Below are positions 27,435 to 41,313 of a stretch of 64,000 bases of DNA, in pieces (within the stretch, counting starts at the first letter, position 1; the number at the start of each line of letters is the position of its first letter). The stretch is from Shewanella gelidii. Lineage in GTDB: Bacteria > Pseudomonadota > Gammaproteobacteria > Enterobacterales > Shewanellaceae. The notes under the pieces are model-generated. The model was given only the letters and a program-made list of their open reading frames with translations. It did not search any database and was not told the DNA's origin. Location of the stretch: NCBI RefSeq assembly GCF_014647855.1, contig NZ_BMPZ01000009.1, positions 62,001 through 126,000 of the forward strand. Direction: 5' to 3'. Position numbers and translations under genes: made by a program.

Positions 27435-29699
27435 TTATGATGAAGCTACTTTATCCACGATTTCAGGAGTAATACTAATCTCACCATCTTTGACATCGAT
27501 TTTTGCAACACCACCACGTTCAAGTTCGCCAAATAGAATTTCGTCAGCCAACGGGCGTTTAATCAAGTCGGTTACCACTCGCGCCATTGGACGAGCGCCC
27601 ATTGACTTGTCATAGCCCTTCTCCGCCAATAAGGTTAACGCTTCATCTGATACATCCAAAGTGACTCGTTTTTCGTCTAGCTGCGCTTGTAGCTCGACTA
27701 GGAACTTATCCACCACCTTCGCAATCACTGTCATATCAAGATGATTAAACCAAATGATAGAGTCTAAGCGGTTTCTGAATTCCGGAGAAAACACTTTATT
27801 AATCTCACTCATAGCATCTAAGCTATGATCCTGCTGTCTAAAACCAATCGATTTACGAATGGTTTCTTGCACGCCGGCATTGGTTGTCATCACAAGTGTG
27901 ACATTTCTGAAATCTGCTTTTCGGCCATTATTGTCGGTTAATGTACCGTGGTCCATGACTTGTAGCAGCAGGTTGTATATATCCGGGTGCGCTTTTTCAA
28001 TTTCATCAAGCAACACCACACAGTGAGGGTTTTTAATGACGGCATCCGTCAGTAACCCGCCTTGGTCATATCCTACGTAACCTGGCGGTGCACCAATCAA
28101 TCGGGAAACCGTATGGCTCTCCATATATTCGGACATATCAAAGCGCATAAGCTTAATACCCATACACTTCGCGAGCTGGCTCGTGACCTCAGTTTTACCC
28201 ACCCCAGTTGGCCCAGCAAACAAGAAACTCCCTACAGGTTTGGTTTCAGCGCCTAAACCACTTCGCGATAGGCGAATGGCCGAACTGAGACTTTCGATAG
28301 CTTGATCTTGCCCAAAGACCACCATTTTAAGATTACGCTCAAGATTTTTAAGCGTCTCTTTGTCGGAAGCAGAAACGGACTTTTCTGGAATGCGTGCGAG
28401 CTTGGCGATAATCGCCTCGATTTCCCCTTGGCCAATCGTCTTCTTGCGGCGACTTTGTGGCAACATCGTCATACGAGCACCCGCTTCATCAATGACGTCT
28501 ATCGCCTTATCTGGCAGGTGTCGGTCATTAATGTGTTTATCCGAAAGTCTGGCTGCACTACTTAATGCTGCAAGCGTATAACGCACACCATGATGTTCTT
28601 CATACTTGGATTTTAAGCCTTGTAGGATCTTAGTGGTTTCAGCCACAGACGGTTCATTGATATCGACTTTTTGGAATCGACGAGCAAGCGCACGATCTTT
28701 CTCAAAAATGCTTTGATACTCTTGGAATGTCGTTGACCCCATGCATCGCAGCGTACCATTGGATAATAATGGCTTTAACAAATTCGAAGCGTCCATAACG
28801 CCACCCGATGCAGCCCCTGCGCCAATGATGGTGTGGATTTCATCAATAAATAAAATCGCATTTTCATTAGCGGTCAATTCTTTCAACAACCCCTTAAAAC
28901 GCTTTTCAAAATCGCCACGATACTTGGTTCCCGCGAGCAGAGCGCCAAGATCCAAAGAGTACACACAAGCCGACTTCATCACATCAGGTACCTGCCCATT
29001 CACGATGCGATAAGCTAAGCCTTCCGCAATGGCAGTTTTACCTACACCAGCCTCACCGACGAGCAATGGGTTGTTCTTTCTACGGCGGCATAAGGTTTGA
29101 ATTGCACGCTCAACTTCATGCTCTCGACCAATTAAGGGGTCAATAAAACCTTGGGCAGCCTGTTCGTTTAAATTGCTTGTGAACTTGGCGAGCATACTAC
29201 GCTCTTCTTCAGATTCACTTTTATCTTCTAACCGCTCTGTATCAGATGAGTCGGAAAAATCTTCATCTTTTGAAACGCCGTGACTAATGAAATTAACCAC
29301 ATCCAAACGGCTAATATCACAGCTACGCAAAAGATAAACCGCTTGTGATTCTTGCTCACTAAAAATAGCCACTAATACATTGGCGCCGTTCACTTCATTA
29401 CGTCCTGAAGACTGAACATGGAATACGGCTCGTTGCAAAACACGTTGAAAGCCTAATGTCGGCTGCGTTTCTCGCTCATCATCAGGTTCAGAAATAAGTG
29501 GCGTCGTTTGATTAATAAAACTCGTAACTTCTTCTCGAAGCTTATCCAAATTTGCACCACACGCATTAAGTGCTTCTTGTGCAGACGGGTTATCAATGAG
29601 TGCCAGTAACAAATGTTCTACGGTCATATATTCATGACGGGAATCTCTAGCTCTTTGAAAAGCTAAATTTAAGGTGATTTCAAGATCTTTGTTTAGCAT
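27435..29699 (-). CDS. clpA: ATP-dependent Clp protease ATP-binding subunit ClpA
   Basis: An AAA+ unfoldase that feeds substrates into ClpP. The 754 residues hold an N-domain (1-140, the ClpS docking site), a first Walker A GEAGVGKT at 215-222 and a second GPTGVGKT at 496-503. The ClpP-docking loop is IGF at 618-620, where E. coli ClpA has IGL; both forms occur in ClpP partners. It lies 36 bases downstream of clpS and on the same transcript. Confidence 0.97.
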   Translation of the reverse strand: MLNKDLEITLNLAFQRARDSRHEYMTVEHLLLALIDNPSAQEALNACGANLDKLREEVTSFINQTTPLISEPDDERETQPTLGFQRVLQRAVFHVQSSGRNEVNGANVLVAIFSEQESQAVYLLRSCDISRLDVVNFISHGVSKDEDFSDSSDTERLEDKSESEEERSMLAKFTSNLNEQAAQGFIDPLIGREHEVERAIQTLCRRRKNNPLLVGEAGVGKTAIAEGLAYRIVNGQVPDVMKSACVYSLDLGALLAGTKYRGDFEKRFKGLLKELTANENAILFIDEIHTIIGAGAASGGVMDASNLLKPLLSNGTLRCMGSTTFQEYQSIFEKDRALARRFQKVDINEPSVAETTKILQGLKSKYEEHHGVRYTLAALSSAARLSDKHINDRHLPDKAIDVIDEAGARMTMLPQSRRKKTIGQGEIEAIIAKLARIPEKSVSASDKETLKNLERNLKMVVFGQDQAIESLSSAIRLSRSGLGAETKPVGSFLFAGPTGVGKTEVTSQLAKCMGIKLMRFDMSEYMESHTVSRLIGAPPGYVGYDQGGLLTDAVIKNPHCVVLLDEIEKAHPDIYNLLLQVMDHGTLTDNNGRKADFRNVTLVMTTNAGVQETIRKSIGFRQQDHSLDAMSEINKVFSPEFRNRLDSIIWFNHLDMTVIAKVVDKFLVELQAQLDEKRVTLDVSDEALTLLAEKGYDKSMGARPMARVVTDLIKRPLADEILFGELERGGVAKIDVKDGEISITPEIVDKVASS

Positions 29700-29735
29700 A
29701 AGCGCCCCCGAAATTTACAGCTAATTCAACCAAGT

Positions 29736-30044
29736 TCACGCTTTCTCTATGGAACACAATAGCGGATGTTGGTTTTCTCTTGCAAACTGATTAACTTGCG
29801 CCACTTTAGTTTCAGCAATGCCATGGGGGAATATCCCACACACTGCTTTACCCTTTTCGTGGATTGCAAGCATCACATCTGTTGCCTGTTGCTCATTCAT
29901 CCTAAAAAATTTTTGTAAAACAACGACCACAAAGTCCATTGGTGTGTAGTCGTCATTATTAAGTATCACCTTATACATGGGAGGTGGTACAACTTCTGAT
30001 TCTAAGCGTTCTTCAACGCTTTCAATGTTTCCTGTTTTACCCAT
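29736..30044 (-). CDS. clpS: ATP-dependent Clp protease adaptor ClpS
   Basis: The N-degron adaptor that hands proteins with bulky hydrophobic N-termini to ClpA. It has 102 residues with a flexible N-terminus. The core [17 protein letters not shown] motif near residue 24, and the later [15 protein letters not shown] segment, form the recognition pocket. Divergent from cspD as in E. coli. Confidence 0.96.
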   Translation of the reverse strand: MGKTGNIESVEERLESEVVPPPMYKVILNNDDYTPMDFVVVVLQKFFRMNEQQATDVMLAIHEKGKAVCGIFPHGIAETKVAQVNQFARENQHPLLCSIEKA

Positions 30045-30125
30045 AACTAAATATTAGCCTATATTGCGGTGTTTGTACTGACGGAAAAAGTAACCCTTGA
30101 TGTTGATTAATTGTTAACTTTTTAC

Positions 30126-30131
30126 TTGACA
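30126..30131 (+). promoter_or_regulatory. possible -35 element upstream of cspD
   Basis: A consensus TTGACA at 30126-30131 lies about 110 bases before cspD. The -10 region is not clear (TTCTGT-like sequence at the right distance), so this is a weak call; a long 5' leader would result, as is usual for cold-shock genes. Confidence 0.35.
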
Positions 30132-30242
30132 TCAGCTTTTTATACTTTCATTCTGTTTATTAGCGAGTGTTAAATAACTCTCGTACATCACATTCAGTTT
30201 TACTATCTTACTGGTAAGTAGACAATAGAAGGAAGAGGAAGT

Positions 30243-30449
30243 ATGGCAAACGGAACTGTTAAATGGTTCAATAACGCCAAAGGATTCGGGTTTATTTGTC
30301 CTGATGAAGGTGGCGAGGACGTTTTTGCACATTATTCTACCATTGAAATGGAAGGCTATAGAACTCTAAAAGCAGGCCAACCAGTTCATTTTGAAGTAGA
30401 AGCAGGCCCTAAGGGGATGCACGCCTCAGCCATATCGCCGACGAAGTAG
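30243..30449 (+). CDS. cspD: cold-shock domain protein CspD
   Basis: A 68-residue cold-shock fold. RNP1 (KGFGFIC) and RNP2 (VFAHY) motifs bind single-stranded nucleic acid. CspD in E. coli inhibits replication in stationary phase. I assign CspD because of its place divergent from clpS. The AGGAAGAGGAAGT sequence directly before the ATG is a strong ribosome-binding site. Confidence 0.93.
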   Translation: MANGTVKWFNNAKGFGFICPDEGGEDVFAHYSTIEMEGYRTLKAGQPVHFEVEAGPKGMHASAISPTK

Positions 30450-30480
30450 TTCTTCGAAACAGTTCATCGGTGGGAGTATT

Positions 30481-30514
30481 AAAAAAGGCAGAAGTTTAAA
30501 CTTCTGCCTTTTTT
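30481..30514. terminator. shared terminator of cspD and icd
   Basis: A GGCAGAAGTTTAAACTTCTGCC stem with six A before and six T after, between converging cspD and icd. Confidence 0.93.
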
Positions 30515-30538
30515 ATTCGCTCGATAAAGCTGCGCTAA

Positions 30539-33094
<2,556 letters not shown>

Positions 33095-33796
33095 ATGACC
33101 TCTGCCAAGCCCGCTAAAAAATCCAATAAAACAAATGCCTGGCACCGGAAGCCTCACAAAAGTTGCGCCGAAAAAAATGGCGCGCAGCGAAATTTGAATA
33201 ACCCTTCAGCTCACATCGCCAAAACAAAAAAACTAAGACCTGCTGCAAAAGACCGGGTTATTGTTCTGTTTAATAAACCTTTCGATGTTTTATGCCAGTT
33301 TACCGATGCTGAAAAACGCGCCACATTAAAAGACTATATTGCTATAAAAAATGTATATGCTGCAGGTCGGCTTGATCGCGATAGCGAAGGTTTATTGCTG
33401 CTCACAAATGACGGGCCTTTACAGGCAAAGTTAACCCAGCCCCAAAAGAAAACATTCAAAACTTACTGGGTGCAAGTTGAAGGGGTACCAACACAAGAAG
33501 CCATCAAGTCACTTCAACAAGGCGTTGAGCTAAAAGATGGTCGAACTCTGCCAGCAAAAGTTCAGTTAATCCCTGAGCCTAACGTATGGGAACGAACCCC
33601 ACCAGTTCGCGAACGAAAAAACATTCCAACAAGTTGGCTAGAAATAAAGATTTGTGAAGGCAAAAACCGACAAGTCAGAAGGATGACTGCACACGTTGGC
33701 TACCCGACATTACGTTTGATTCGCTACAAAATCGGCCAATGGAGTCTAGATGATATTGCAAGTGGTGAATTCAAAGTCATTCAACCTGGGAGGTAA
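33095..33796 (+). CDS. rluE: 23S rRNA pseudouridine(2457) synthase RluE
   Basis: An RsuA-family pseudouridine synthase acting on 23S rRNA. The 233 residues begin with a basic, poorly ordered extension of about 50 residues (KPAKKSNKT...). The catalytic aspartate is D94 in GRLDRDSEG, followed by LLLLTNDG. The GKNRQVRRM segment near the end is the RsuA-family signature. The order icd-rluE-nudJ-mnmA-hflD-purB matches E. coli and supports RluE. Confidence 0.92.
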   Translation: MTSAKPAKKSNKTNAWHRKPHKSCAEKNGAQRNLNNPSAHIAKTKKLRPAAKDRVIVLFNKPFDVLCQFTDAEKRATLKDYIAIKNVYAAGRLDRDSEGLLLLTNDGPLQAKLTQPQKKTFKTYWVQVEGVPTQEAIKSLQQGVELKDGRTLPAKVQLIPEPNVWERTPPVRERKNIPTSWLEIKICEGKNRQVRRMTAHVGYPTLRLIRYKIGQWSLDDIASGEFKVIQPGR

Positions 33797-33798
33797 AC

Positions 33799-34251
33799 AT
33801 GCAGGAAAGATATCGCCCCAATGTCACCGTCGCAGCAGTCGTGCACTATAAGGGGCGCTTTTTGCTGGTAGAGGAGCGCATCGACCAACAAATCGTGTTT
33901 AATCAGCCCGCAGGTCACATAGAAGCAAATGAAAGCGTAGAGCAAGCTTGCAGTAGAGAGCTATATGAAGAAACTGGAATTCGCGCTCAAGCCGACTCGC
34001 TCATCTGTATCTACCAATTCCAAGCAAACAATAACGCCTCCTACTTACGCTTTACATTTGCCATAGAACTTGAAGCCCTCAGCCCTATCAGACCACAAGA
34101 TCCCCAAATTATAAGTGCACAATGGCTAACCTACGATGAAATCAAGCAACAACAATCTACTCATCGCAGTCCCCTCGTCATGCAATCCATTGACGACTAC
34201 TTAGCAAATAAGCAACACGACCTTTCAATTTTGAATCATGACTTTTTATAA
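33799..34251 (+). CDS. nudJ: Nudix phosphatase NudJ
   Basis: A Nudix hydrolase of 150 residues. The Nudix box (GHIEAN ESVEQACSRELYEETG, starting near residue 38) carries all catalytic residues in the pattern Gx5Ex7REUxEExG. In E. coli the enzyme acts on thiamine precursor and nucleoside di- and triphosphates. It starts two bases after the rluE stop, with GGGAGG as ribosome-binding site. Confidence 0.92.
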   Translation: MQERYRPNVTVAAVVHYKGRFLLVEERIDQQIVFNQPAGHIEANESVEQACSRELYEETGIRAQADSLICIYQFQANNNASYLRFTFAIELEALSPIRPQDPQIISAQWLTYDEIKQQQSTHRSPLVMQSIDDYLANKQHDLSILNHDFL

Positions 34252-34283
34252 GCAACACTTCCATAGCTCAGATCACGAATGCA

Positions 34284-34372
34284 TGGTAGAATATCGCGCC
34301 GCAGAAACGCGGTGAATGGCTTCGCGCGATCATGTTCATATGCCATAAGAGCACAACATGAACTCTTATGGC
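34284..34372 (+). promoter_or_regulatory. extended -10 promoter and structured leader of mnmA
   Basis: TGgTAGAAT at 34284-34292 is an extended -10 element. Downstream lie CCGC-agaaac-GCGG (34299-34312), an outer pair ATCGCGC/GCGCGAT (34293-34299 with 34324-34330), and a perfect ten-base inverted repeat GCCATAAGAG (34342-34351) / CTCTTATGGC (34363-34372). A competing pair, GTTCAT (34334-34339) with ATGAAC (34358-34363), interlocks with the last one, so both cannot form at once. No U-run follows. An operator or RNA switch are both possible. Confidence 0.45.
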
Positions 34373-34422
34373 GTGAGGTCATACAATTTCAATAGTTTTC
34401 AGCGCAACGGTTTAAAAGGTTT

Positions 34423-35541
34423 ATGGCATCAATCGAAACTTCTCATTCAAATAAAAAAGTCATTGTCGGTATGTCCGGCGGTGTGGATTCTTCTGTCTCG
34501 GCTTACCTGTTACAGCAACAGGGTTATCAAGTTGAAGGCCTATTCATGAAGAACTGGGAAGAAGATGATACCGATGAGTATTGTGCAGCGGCAGATGATC
34601 TAAAAGACGCACAAGCCGTATGCGACAAACTTGGAATCAAATTGCATACTGTCAATTTTGCGGCTGAGTACTGGGACAATGTTTTTGAGTATTTTCTTGC
34701 TGAATATAAAGCAGGAAGAACACCAAATCCCGACATCATGTGCAACAAGGAAATCAAATTTAAAGCTTTTCTTGAGTTTGCGGATGAGATCCTCGATGCC
34801 GACTACATCGCAATGGGGCACTATGTTAGACGCAGTGATGATGTGAATAATACACAGATGCTCCGTGGTATTGATGGAAATAAAGATCAAAGCTACTTCC
34901 TCTATACCTTAGGCCATGACCAAGTCGCACGCTCTCTCTTTCCAATTGGCAACTTAGAAAAGTCTGAAGTTAGAGAAATAGCAAAAGAGCTTGGGCTGAT
35001 CACCCATGATAAAAAAGACAGCACTGGTATTTGCTTTATCGGTGAACGAAAGTTTACCGACTTCTTAGCGACCTTTTTGCCAGCACAGCCGGGGAAAATC
35101 GAAAGCGCAGAAGGCGAAGAAGTTGGTACGCATCAAGGCTTGATGTACCACACGCTCGGACAGCGTAAAGGTCTTGGCATCGGCGGCCTAAAAAACAGTG
35201 GTGAAGATCCATGGTATGTCGTCGATAAAGACTTAAAAAGAAATGTGCTTGTGGTTGCTCAAGGGGCAAACCATCCAAGGCTAATGTCCCACGGCATGAA
35301 AGTGAATCAGTTACATTGGGTCGACCGAAAAGGCCCCCAAGATGGCAGTACTATTACGGTGAAAACCCGATATCGTCAAAAAGATGTTCCTTGTCGAGTA
35401 CATTTTATTGATGAACAAACGGTTGAAGTCACGTTCGAACAAACGGTGGCAGCAGTAACACCGGGACAATCGGCTGTATTTTATGATGGCGAGGTTTGTT
35501 TGGGTGGCGGCATTATTGACCAGTTAATTAAGGACGAATAA
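34423..35541 (+). CDS. mnmA: tRNA-specific 2-thiouridylase MnmA
   Basis: Makes the 2-thio group of s2U34 in tRNA for Lys, Glu and Gln. It has 372 residues. The PP-loop SGGVDSS is near residue 19. The catalytic cysteines are C107 (CNKEIKF) and C204 (GICFIGE), 97 apart just as C102 and C199 in E. coli. It lies 171 bases after nudJ with a structured leader, and five bases upstream of hflD. Confidence 0.97.
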   Translation: MASIETSHSNKKVIVGMSGGVDSSVSAYLLQQQGYQVEGLFMKNWEEDDTDEYCAAADDLKDAQAVCDKLGIKLHTVNFAAEYWDNVFEYFLAEYKAGRTPNPDIMCNKEIKFKAFLEFADEILDADYIAMGHYVRRSDDVNNTQMLRGIDGNKDQSYFLYTLGHDQVARSLFPIGNLEKSEVREIAKELGLITHDKKDSTGICFIGERKFTDFLATFLPAQPGKIESAEGEEVGTHQGLMYHTLGQRKGLGIGGLKNSGEDPWYVVDKDLKRNVLVVAQGANHPRLMSHGMKVNQLHWVDRKGPQDGSTITVKTRYRQKDVPCRVHFIDEQTVEVTFEQTVAAVTPGQSAVFYDGEVCLGGGIIDQLIKDE

Positions 35542-35545
35542 AGGG

Positions 35546-37560
<2,015 letters not shown>

Positions 37561-37579
37561 TTTTCTAACTTAAAGGTTT

Positions 37580-37624
37580 AAGGCAGGAATAAAGCAAGTC
37601 ATTGTTTTATTCACTGCCTTTTTT
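37580..37624 (+). terminator. purB terminator
   Basis: GGCAG-g-AATAAA paired with TTTATT-ca-CTGCC, followed by a T-run that reaches the roxA start region. roxA begins only seven bases later. Confidence 0.75.
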
Positions 37625-37630
37625 ATTGCT

Positions 37631-38779
37631 ATGTATACACCTAACTTTGATATTCAAGCTTTTCTTCGTCAGCACTGGCAAAAACGCCCTATCGTTTTAA
37701 AGCAGGGGTTTACTAACTTTGAAGACTTCATCGATGCCAACGAGTTGGCAGGCCTTGCAATGGAAGAGGACATTTCCTCTCGCATAGTAATTACCGAGCA
37801 GGCAGATAAGCAAAGAGAAGAATGGCAAGTCATTCAAGGTCCCTTTACTGACTATCAAGAATTTGGTGAAACTCATTGGCAATTGCTCGTTCAAGCGGTT
37901 AACCATTGGCACCCTGATGCGAACCAACTCGTTCAAGCATTTCGATTTATTCCAGACTGGCGTTTCGATGACCTAATGGTTTCATTTGCTACCCCATTTG
38001 GTGGTGTTGGACCGCATATCGATAATTATGATGTATTTATCATTCAAGGACAGGGGCTTCGTCGCTGGCAAGTTGGCGAGAAAGGCGTCTACCCAGCCCG
38101 AGGCAGCCGCTCAGATACACCCTTGATTGAAGATTTTGAACCCATGATTGATGAGGTGCTTGAACCTGGAGACATTTTATACATCCCACCTGGGTTTCCC
38201 CATCGAGGCCAAACAATAGAAACAGCAATAAGCTATTCCGTTGGCTTTCGAGCGCCGAGTCAACAAGAACTACTCAATGAGTTTGCTGACTATTATCTGG
38301 ATAATAATCTAGGCCAGCTTCGCTACGAATCTTCTTCAGAGCCTTTATCAGGCGGTGGGGTTTCAGCCGTTCAACAACAAGAGTTACTATGCCTACTGAC
38401 TTCGCTCGCCAATGACAAAACGCAATATCTGCAAATACTCGGACAAATACTCAGTCAAAACCGCTTTGAGCTCAACATCGAAACCGGTCACCGTATTGAC
38501 GAAAATGAGCTAATTCGTGAACTATCAGATGGTGCAAGTCTACACCGAACTGGTGGTGTGAAAATCATTTGGTTAGAGCAAGATGCTGAAAGTCGACTAT
38601 TTGTAAATGGCGAATGTTACTCAACCGAAGGAATACCTGAATCGAACACTCAATCACTAAGCTACGAGTTTTCTTTTTCCTCATTTCGAGCGTTAGAGTT
38701 ATGTCAATCGCCACAAACTATCACGCTTATTCTACAGCTGATAAACAACGGTTATTTATATCTAAGTGATGAATACTAG
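37631..38779 (+). CDS. roxA: ribosomal protein uL16 3-hydroxylase RoxA (YcfD)
   Basis: A JmjC/cupin 2-oxoglutarate oxygenase that hydroxylates an arginine of ribosomal protein L16. It has 382 residues. The iron site is H129, D131 (PHIDNYD) and H191 (PHRGQ), against 125/127/187 in E. coli. An acidic dimerisation and winged-helix C-terminal part follows. It is near purB as in E. coli. The ATG lies right after the purB terminator, so it may rely on readthrough or a promoter inside purB. Confidence 0.95.
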   Translation: MYTPNFDIQAFLRQHWQKRPIVLKQGFTNFEDFIDANELAGLAMEEDISSRIVITEQADKQREEWQVIQGPFTDYQEFGETHWQLLVQAVNHWHPDANQLVQAFRFIPDWRFDDLMVSFATPFGGVGPHIDNYDVFIIQGQGLRRWQVGEKGVYPARGSRSDTPLIEDFEPMIDEVLEPGDILYIPPGFPHRGQTIETAISYSVGFRAPSQQELLNEFADYYLDNNLGQLRYESSSEPLSGGGVSAVQQQELLCLLTSLANDKTQYLQILGQILSQNRFELNIETGHRIDENELIRELSDGASLHRTGGVKIIWLEQDAESRLFVNGECYSTEGIPESNTQSLSYEFSFSSFRALELCQSPQTITLILQLINNGYLYLSDEY

Positions 38780-38850
38780 GTTTTGCATATTAGTTTGTGC
38801 TGTTGTGCACCTAAGCAAATCTCATAAAACAGCTCAATTATAAAAATAGA

Positions 38851-38874
38851 AAAACCAGCAAATGCTGGTTTTTT
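38851..38874. terminator. shared terminator of roxA and the DUF4826 gene
   Basis: AAAACCAGC-aaat-GCTGGTTTTTT hairpin between converging genes. Confidence 0.9.
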
Positions 38875-38897
38875 CATATGCAAAAACAACAATAAAC

Positions 38898-39335
38898 CTA
38901 TGAAAGTCGTCCCCACATTTTCTCGTCGTTATATAGCTTATATAGACTTTCGGCTCGAGAAATCAATAATGCTGCAAATTGCGCTTGTGTTGGATCACTT
39001 GTCACGCCACTCTGCTTTAAATTTTCAGCCTTCATTTGCCACATCATTGAAAAGTGCCGTAAGGCTTCACGTGCATTAGGTGCCACACTTGCTTCAACAA
39101 AGTCGGAAGGTAAATCACCCGACATGACCCAATAGGTTTGTTTCTTTGGTTGCTTTGATTCTAGCTTCCAAATGGCAACAAAAGGTGCAAGAAAGCGAGA
39201 TTCTTCCATAATCACTTTTTCAGGGATCACACCTTTTTCTGCTAAAAATCGATTTGCTTTCTGAAAATGCTCTCGGACCCATGCTTGACGTTTTTGTTCT
39301 ACTTCTTGAGCTTGTTCAACCGCTTGCTCTGTCAT
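38898..39335 (-). CDS. DUF4826 family protein
   Basis: A 145-residue protein of unknown function. The pattern WVREHFQKANRFLAEKG at the N-terminus, RFLAPFVAIWKLES, YWVMSGDLPSDF and a late LWELYxxxxxWG-like LYKLYNDEKMWG match the DUF4826 family as I know it. Helical, cytoplasmic, no signal peptide. A lone gene converging on roxA. Confidence 0.75.
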   Translation of the reverse strand: MTEQAVEQAQEVEQKRQAWVREHFQKANRFLAEKGVIPEKVIMEESRFLAPFVAIWKLESKQPKKQTYWVMSGDLPSDFVEASVAPNAREALRHFSMMWQMKAENLKQSGVTSDPTQAQFAALLISRAESLYKLYNDEKMWGRLS

Positions 39336-39423
39336 GCTTTTTTCCTATCTTATTGTTATTTAATAACTATTATTTATTTAAACCAAACTATTTTTTAGTT
39401 TCAACATTCAATTTACTTTTACA

Positions 39424-39443
39424 ACTTTACGTTAACGTAAAGT
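39424..39443. promoter_or_regulatory. 20-base perfect palindrome, LiuR-type operator
   Basis: ACTTTACGTT followed directly by its exact reverse complement, 154 bases before the leucine dehydrogenase start. The TTTACGT-ACGTAAA core agrees with my memory of the LiuR motif, a MerR-family regulator of branched-chain amino acid breakdown in gammaproteobacteria. The downstream gene fits that regulon. Confidence 0.7.
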
Positions 39444-39596
39444 GGAAAGCTAAATTGCCACACAGATCACAAAAATTCCGAATTAGTGCTTTGTCGAGAG
39501 TATCGCTAAATGCTATCGTTCTGCAATAATTATCCTAATAAGTGGGTTGTAGATCTGGCATTAACCCACAAATCATTGCACGGCGGAGAGTATCAC

Positions 39597-40631
39597 GTGG
39601 CTGTATTTAATCATGTATCTTTTGACCAACATGAACAGGTTGTATTCTGTCATGATAAGGAAAGTGGCCTCAAGGCCATTATTGCCATTCACAACACAAA
39701 TTTGGGCCCGGCAGTGGGCGGTTGTCGAATGTGGAATTACCAGTCTGATGATGAAGCACTAAATGATGTGCTCAGACTTTCCAAAGGAATGACTTATAAA
39801 AATGCACTAGCCGGATTAAAAATGGGTGGTGGCAAGTCAGTAATTATTGCAGATCCCAAAACTAAAGATCGAGAAGCACTGTTCAGAGCTTTTGGTCGGT
39901 TTATTGATAGCCTTGGTGGACGCTACTATTCAGCAGAAGATGTCGGTACCACCACGGCAGATATTATGATTGCCCATCAAGAAACTCCATATATGGCAGG
40001 CCTTGAGGGGAAAAGTGGCGATCCTTCTCCATTCACGGCTCTGGGAACATTTCTTGGGATCAAGGCCGCCGTAAAGCATCAACGAGGCTTAGATAGTCTT
40101 GCAGGTCTAAAAATATCAGTCCAAGGTGTTGGTCACGTTGGATATTATCTCTGTAAACAACTCCACCAAGCTGGAGCAGAGCTCATCGTTACCGATATTC
40201 ATCAAGCATCACTAGACCGAGTTGCTGCTGAATTTGGCGCGACGGTTGTTGCACCGCAAGATATATACACGCAGGATGTTGACGTCTATGCACCTTGTGC
40301 CTTAGGTGCAACAATTAACGATACAACCCTACCACTGCTTAAAGCGAGTATTGTTGCTGGTTGTGCCAACAACCAATTGGCAGAGCCCCAGCATGGACAA
40401 CAGTTAACGGATATGGGCATTTTATATGCACCAGATTATGTCATCAACGCTGGCGGCATCATCAATGTTTCATTTGATGACCATTATGATGAAGCACAGT
40501 CCACAGCAAAAGTTAATCAAATCTACGATACCTTGCTAAAAATCTTCCAGCAGGCTGAAGAACAGAGCCGACCTACCGGTGAGATTGCAGATGAAATGGC
40601 GCAAGCCATCATCGAGTCTGCTGCACAATAA
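39597..40631 (+). CDS. leucine dehydrogenase (Glu/Leu/Phe/Val dehydrogenase family)
   Basis: Oxidative deamination of leucine and other branched-chain amino acids with NAD. I start at GTG 39597, preceded by GGAG, giving 344 residues whose N-terminus (VAVFNHVSFDQHEQVVF) fits the family; the longer frame from 39510 adds 29 unrelated residues. With this numbering the substrate-binding and catalytic lysines fall at exactly K68 and K80, as in Bacillus leucine dehydrogenase. The Rossmann motif VQGVGHVGYYL follows near residue 180. Probably LiuR-controlled. Confidence 0.92.
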   Translation: MAVFNHVSFDQHEQVVFCHDKESGLKAIIAIHNTNLGPAVGGCRMWNYQSDDEALNDVLRLSKGMTYKNALAGLKMGGGKSVIIADPKTKDREALFRAFGRFIDSLGGRYYSAEDVGTTTADIMIAHQETPYMAGLEGKSGDPSPFTALGTFLGIKAAVKHQRGLDSLAGLKISVQGVGHVGYYLCKQLHQAGAELIVTDIHQASLDRVAAEFGATVVAPQDIYTQDVDVYAPCALGATINDTTLPLLKASIVAGCANNQLAEPQHGQQLTDMGILYAPDYVINAGGIINVSFDDHYDEAQSTAKVNQIYDTLLKIFQQAEEQSRPTGEIADEMAQAIIESAAQ

Positions 40632-40638
40632 ATAGAAA

Positions 40639-40665
40639 ATGCCACGGTAGACTTTATCGTGGCAT
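40639..40665 (+). terminator. leucine dehydrogenase terminator
   Basis: ATGCCACG / CGTGGCAT stem eight bases after the stop, followed by an interrupted T-rich tail (CTTATTTTCC). Moderate strength. Confidence 0.65.
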
Positions 40666-40785
40666 CTTATTTTCCTTACATATCAAGACGACGCTGCAAC
40701 CTAACAAATTTTTCATATTCTTCACTGGAATTCATCGCAATCCTCTGCTTCACTTAATACTATCTTACTTGCACAGGACGGCGTT

Positions 40786-41133
40786 ATGGTCAGCTTTAAA
40801 TATGGACTAAATCAAGACCTTGTGGAGCTTCAGGCTAGTAACTGGAACGGTCTTGAACGCGTATTTGTGAATGGTGAGATGGTTTCAAAGAAGCTGAATT
40901 TCAGAAGAAGAAGTGAACACAAAATCCAGTTAAACAATGGCCTTCCTTGTAGTTTTAAATTACTCATTTGCCCTCAAACAGACCAGTTAGTTTGCAGAAT
41001 CTACAAACAAAACCAACTGGTCGCCAGCTTAAAGCAAGGCAAGCGCAATCTAATGCAAAGTCAGAAATATTTTTATAATTCACTGTTGGTATCTGCGAGT
41101 ATGGCGACCGCATTGCTATACTGGCTTGCTTAA
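40786..41133 (+). CDS. uncharacterised protein with C-terminal membrane segment
   Basis: I do not recognise this 115-residue protein. The first 85 residues look beta-rich and basic (FKYGLNQDLVELQASNWNG, KLNFRRRSEHKIQL), and the last 20 (NSLLVSASMATALLYWLA) can span a membrane, so it may be tail-anchored. There is a usable ribosome-binding site (GGACGG). A perfect 16-base palindrome covers its stop codon. The even amino-acid composition supports a real gene. Confidence 0.6.
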   Translation: MVSFKYGLNQDLVELQASNWNGLERVFVNGEMVSKKLNFRRRSEHKIQLNNGLPCSFKLLICPQTDQLVCRIYKQNQLVASLKQGKRNLMQSQKYFYNSLLVSASMATALLYWLA

Positions 41134-41139
41134 GCAAGC
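41124..41139. repeat. 16-base palindrome spanning a stop codon
   Basis: GCTTGCTTAAGCAAGC is its own reverse complement and contains the TAA stop of the preceding gene. It can fold into a six-base-pair hairpin with a TTAA loop; no T-run follows, so terminator function is doubtful. Confidence 0.6.
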
Positions 41140-41313
41140 GAAGTTTATTACGGATTGTTATATTTTTATACGGAATGGGTTTGCTTGCTAGGTAAAAAAG
41201 CTGAAATACAATGCAAAATAACTAATCTCATCAACATCTAATATCAGAATATCTGGTTTTAGTTGCGTCCATTATAGTGCCAATTCAATGTTAATCTGTT
41301 CTAGAACAAACGA

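Noticed and set aside
39510..39596. 29-residue N-terminal extension of leucine dehydrogenase
   Set aside because: The GTG at 39597 has a ribosome-binding site and restores family numbering (K68, K80); the extension has no family match.
41297..41308. TGTTCTAGAACA palindrome near the MarR gene
   Set aside because: It lies just behind the 3' end of the gene and not in a promoter, so operator function is unlikely; 12 bases of symmetry can occur by chance.
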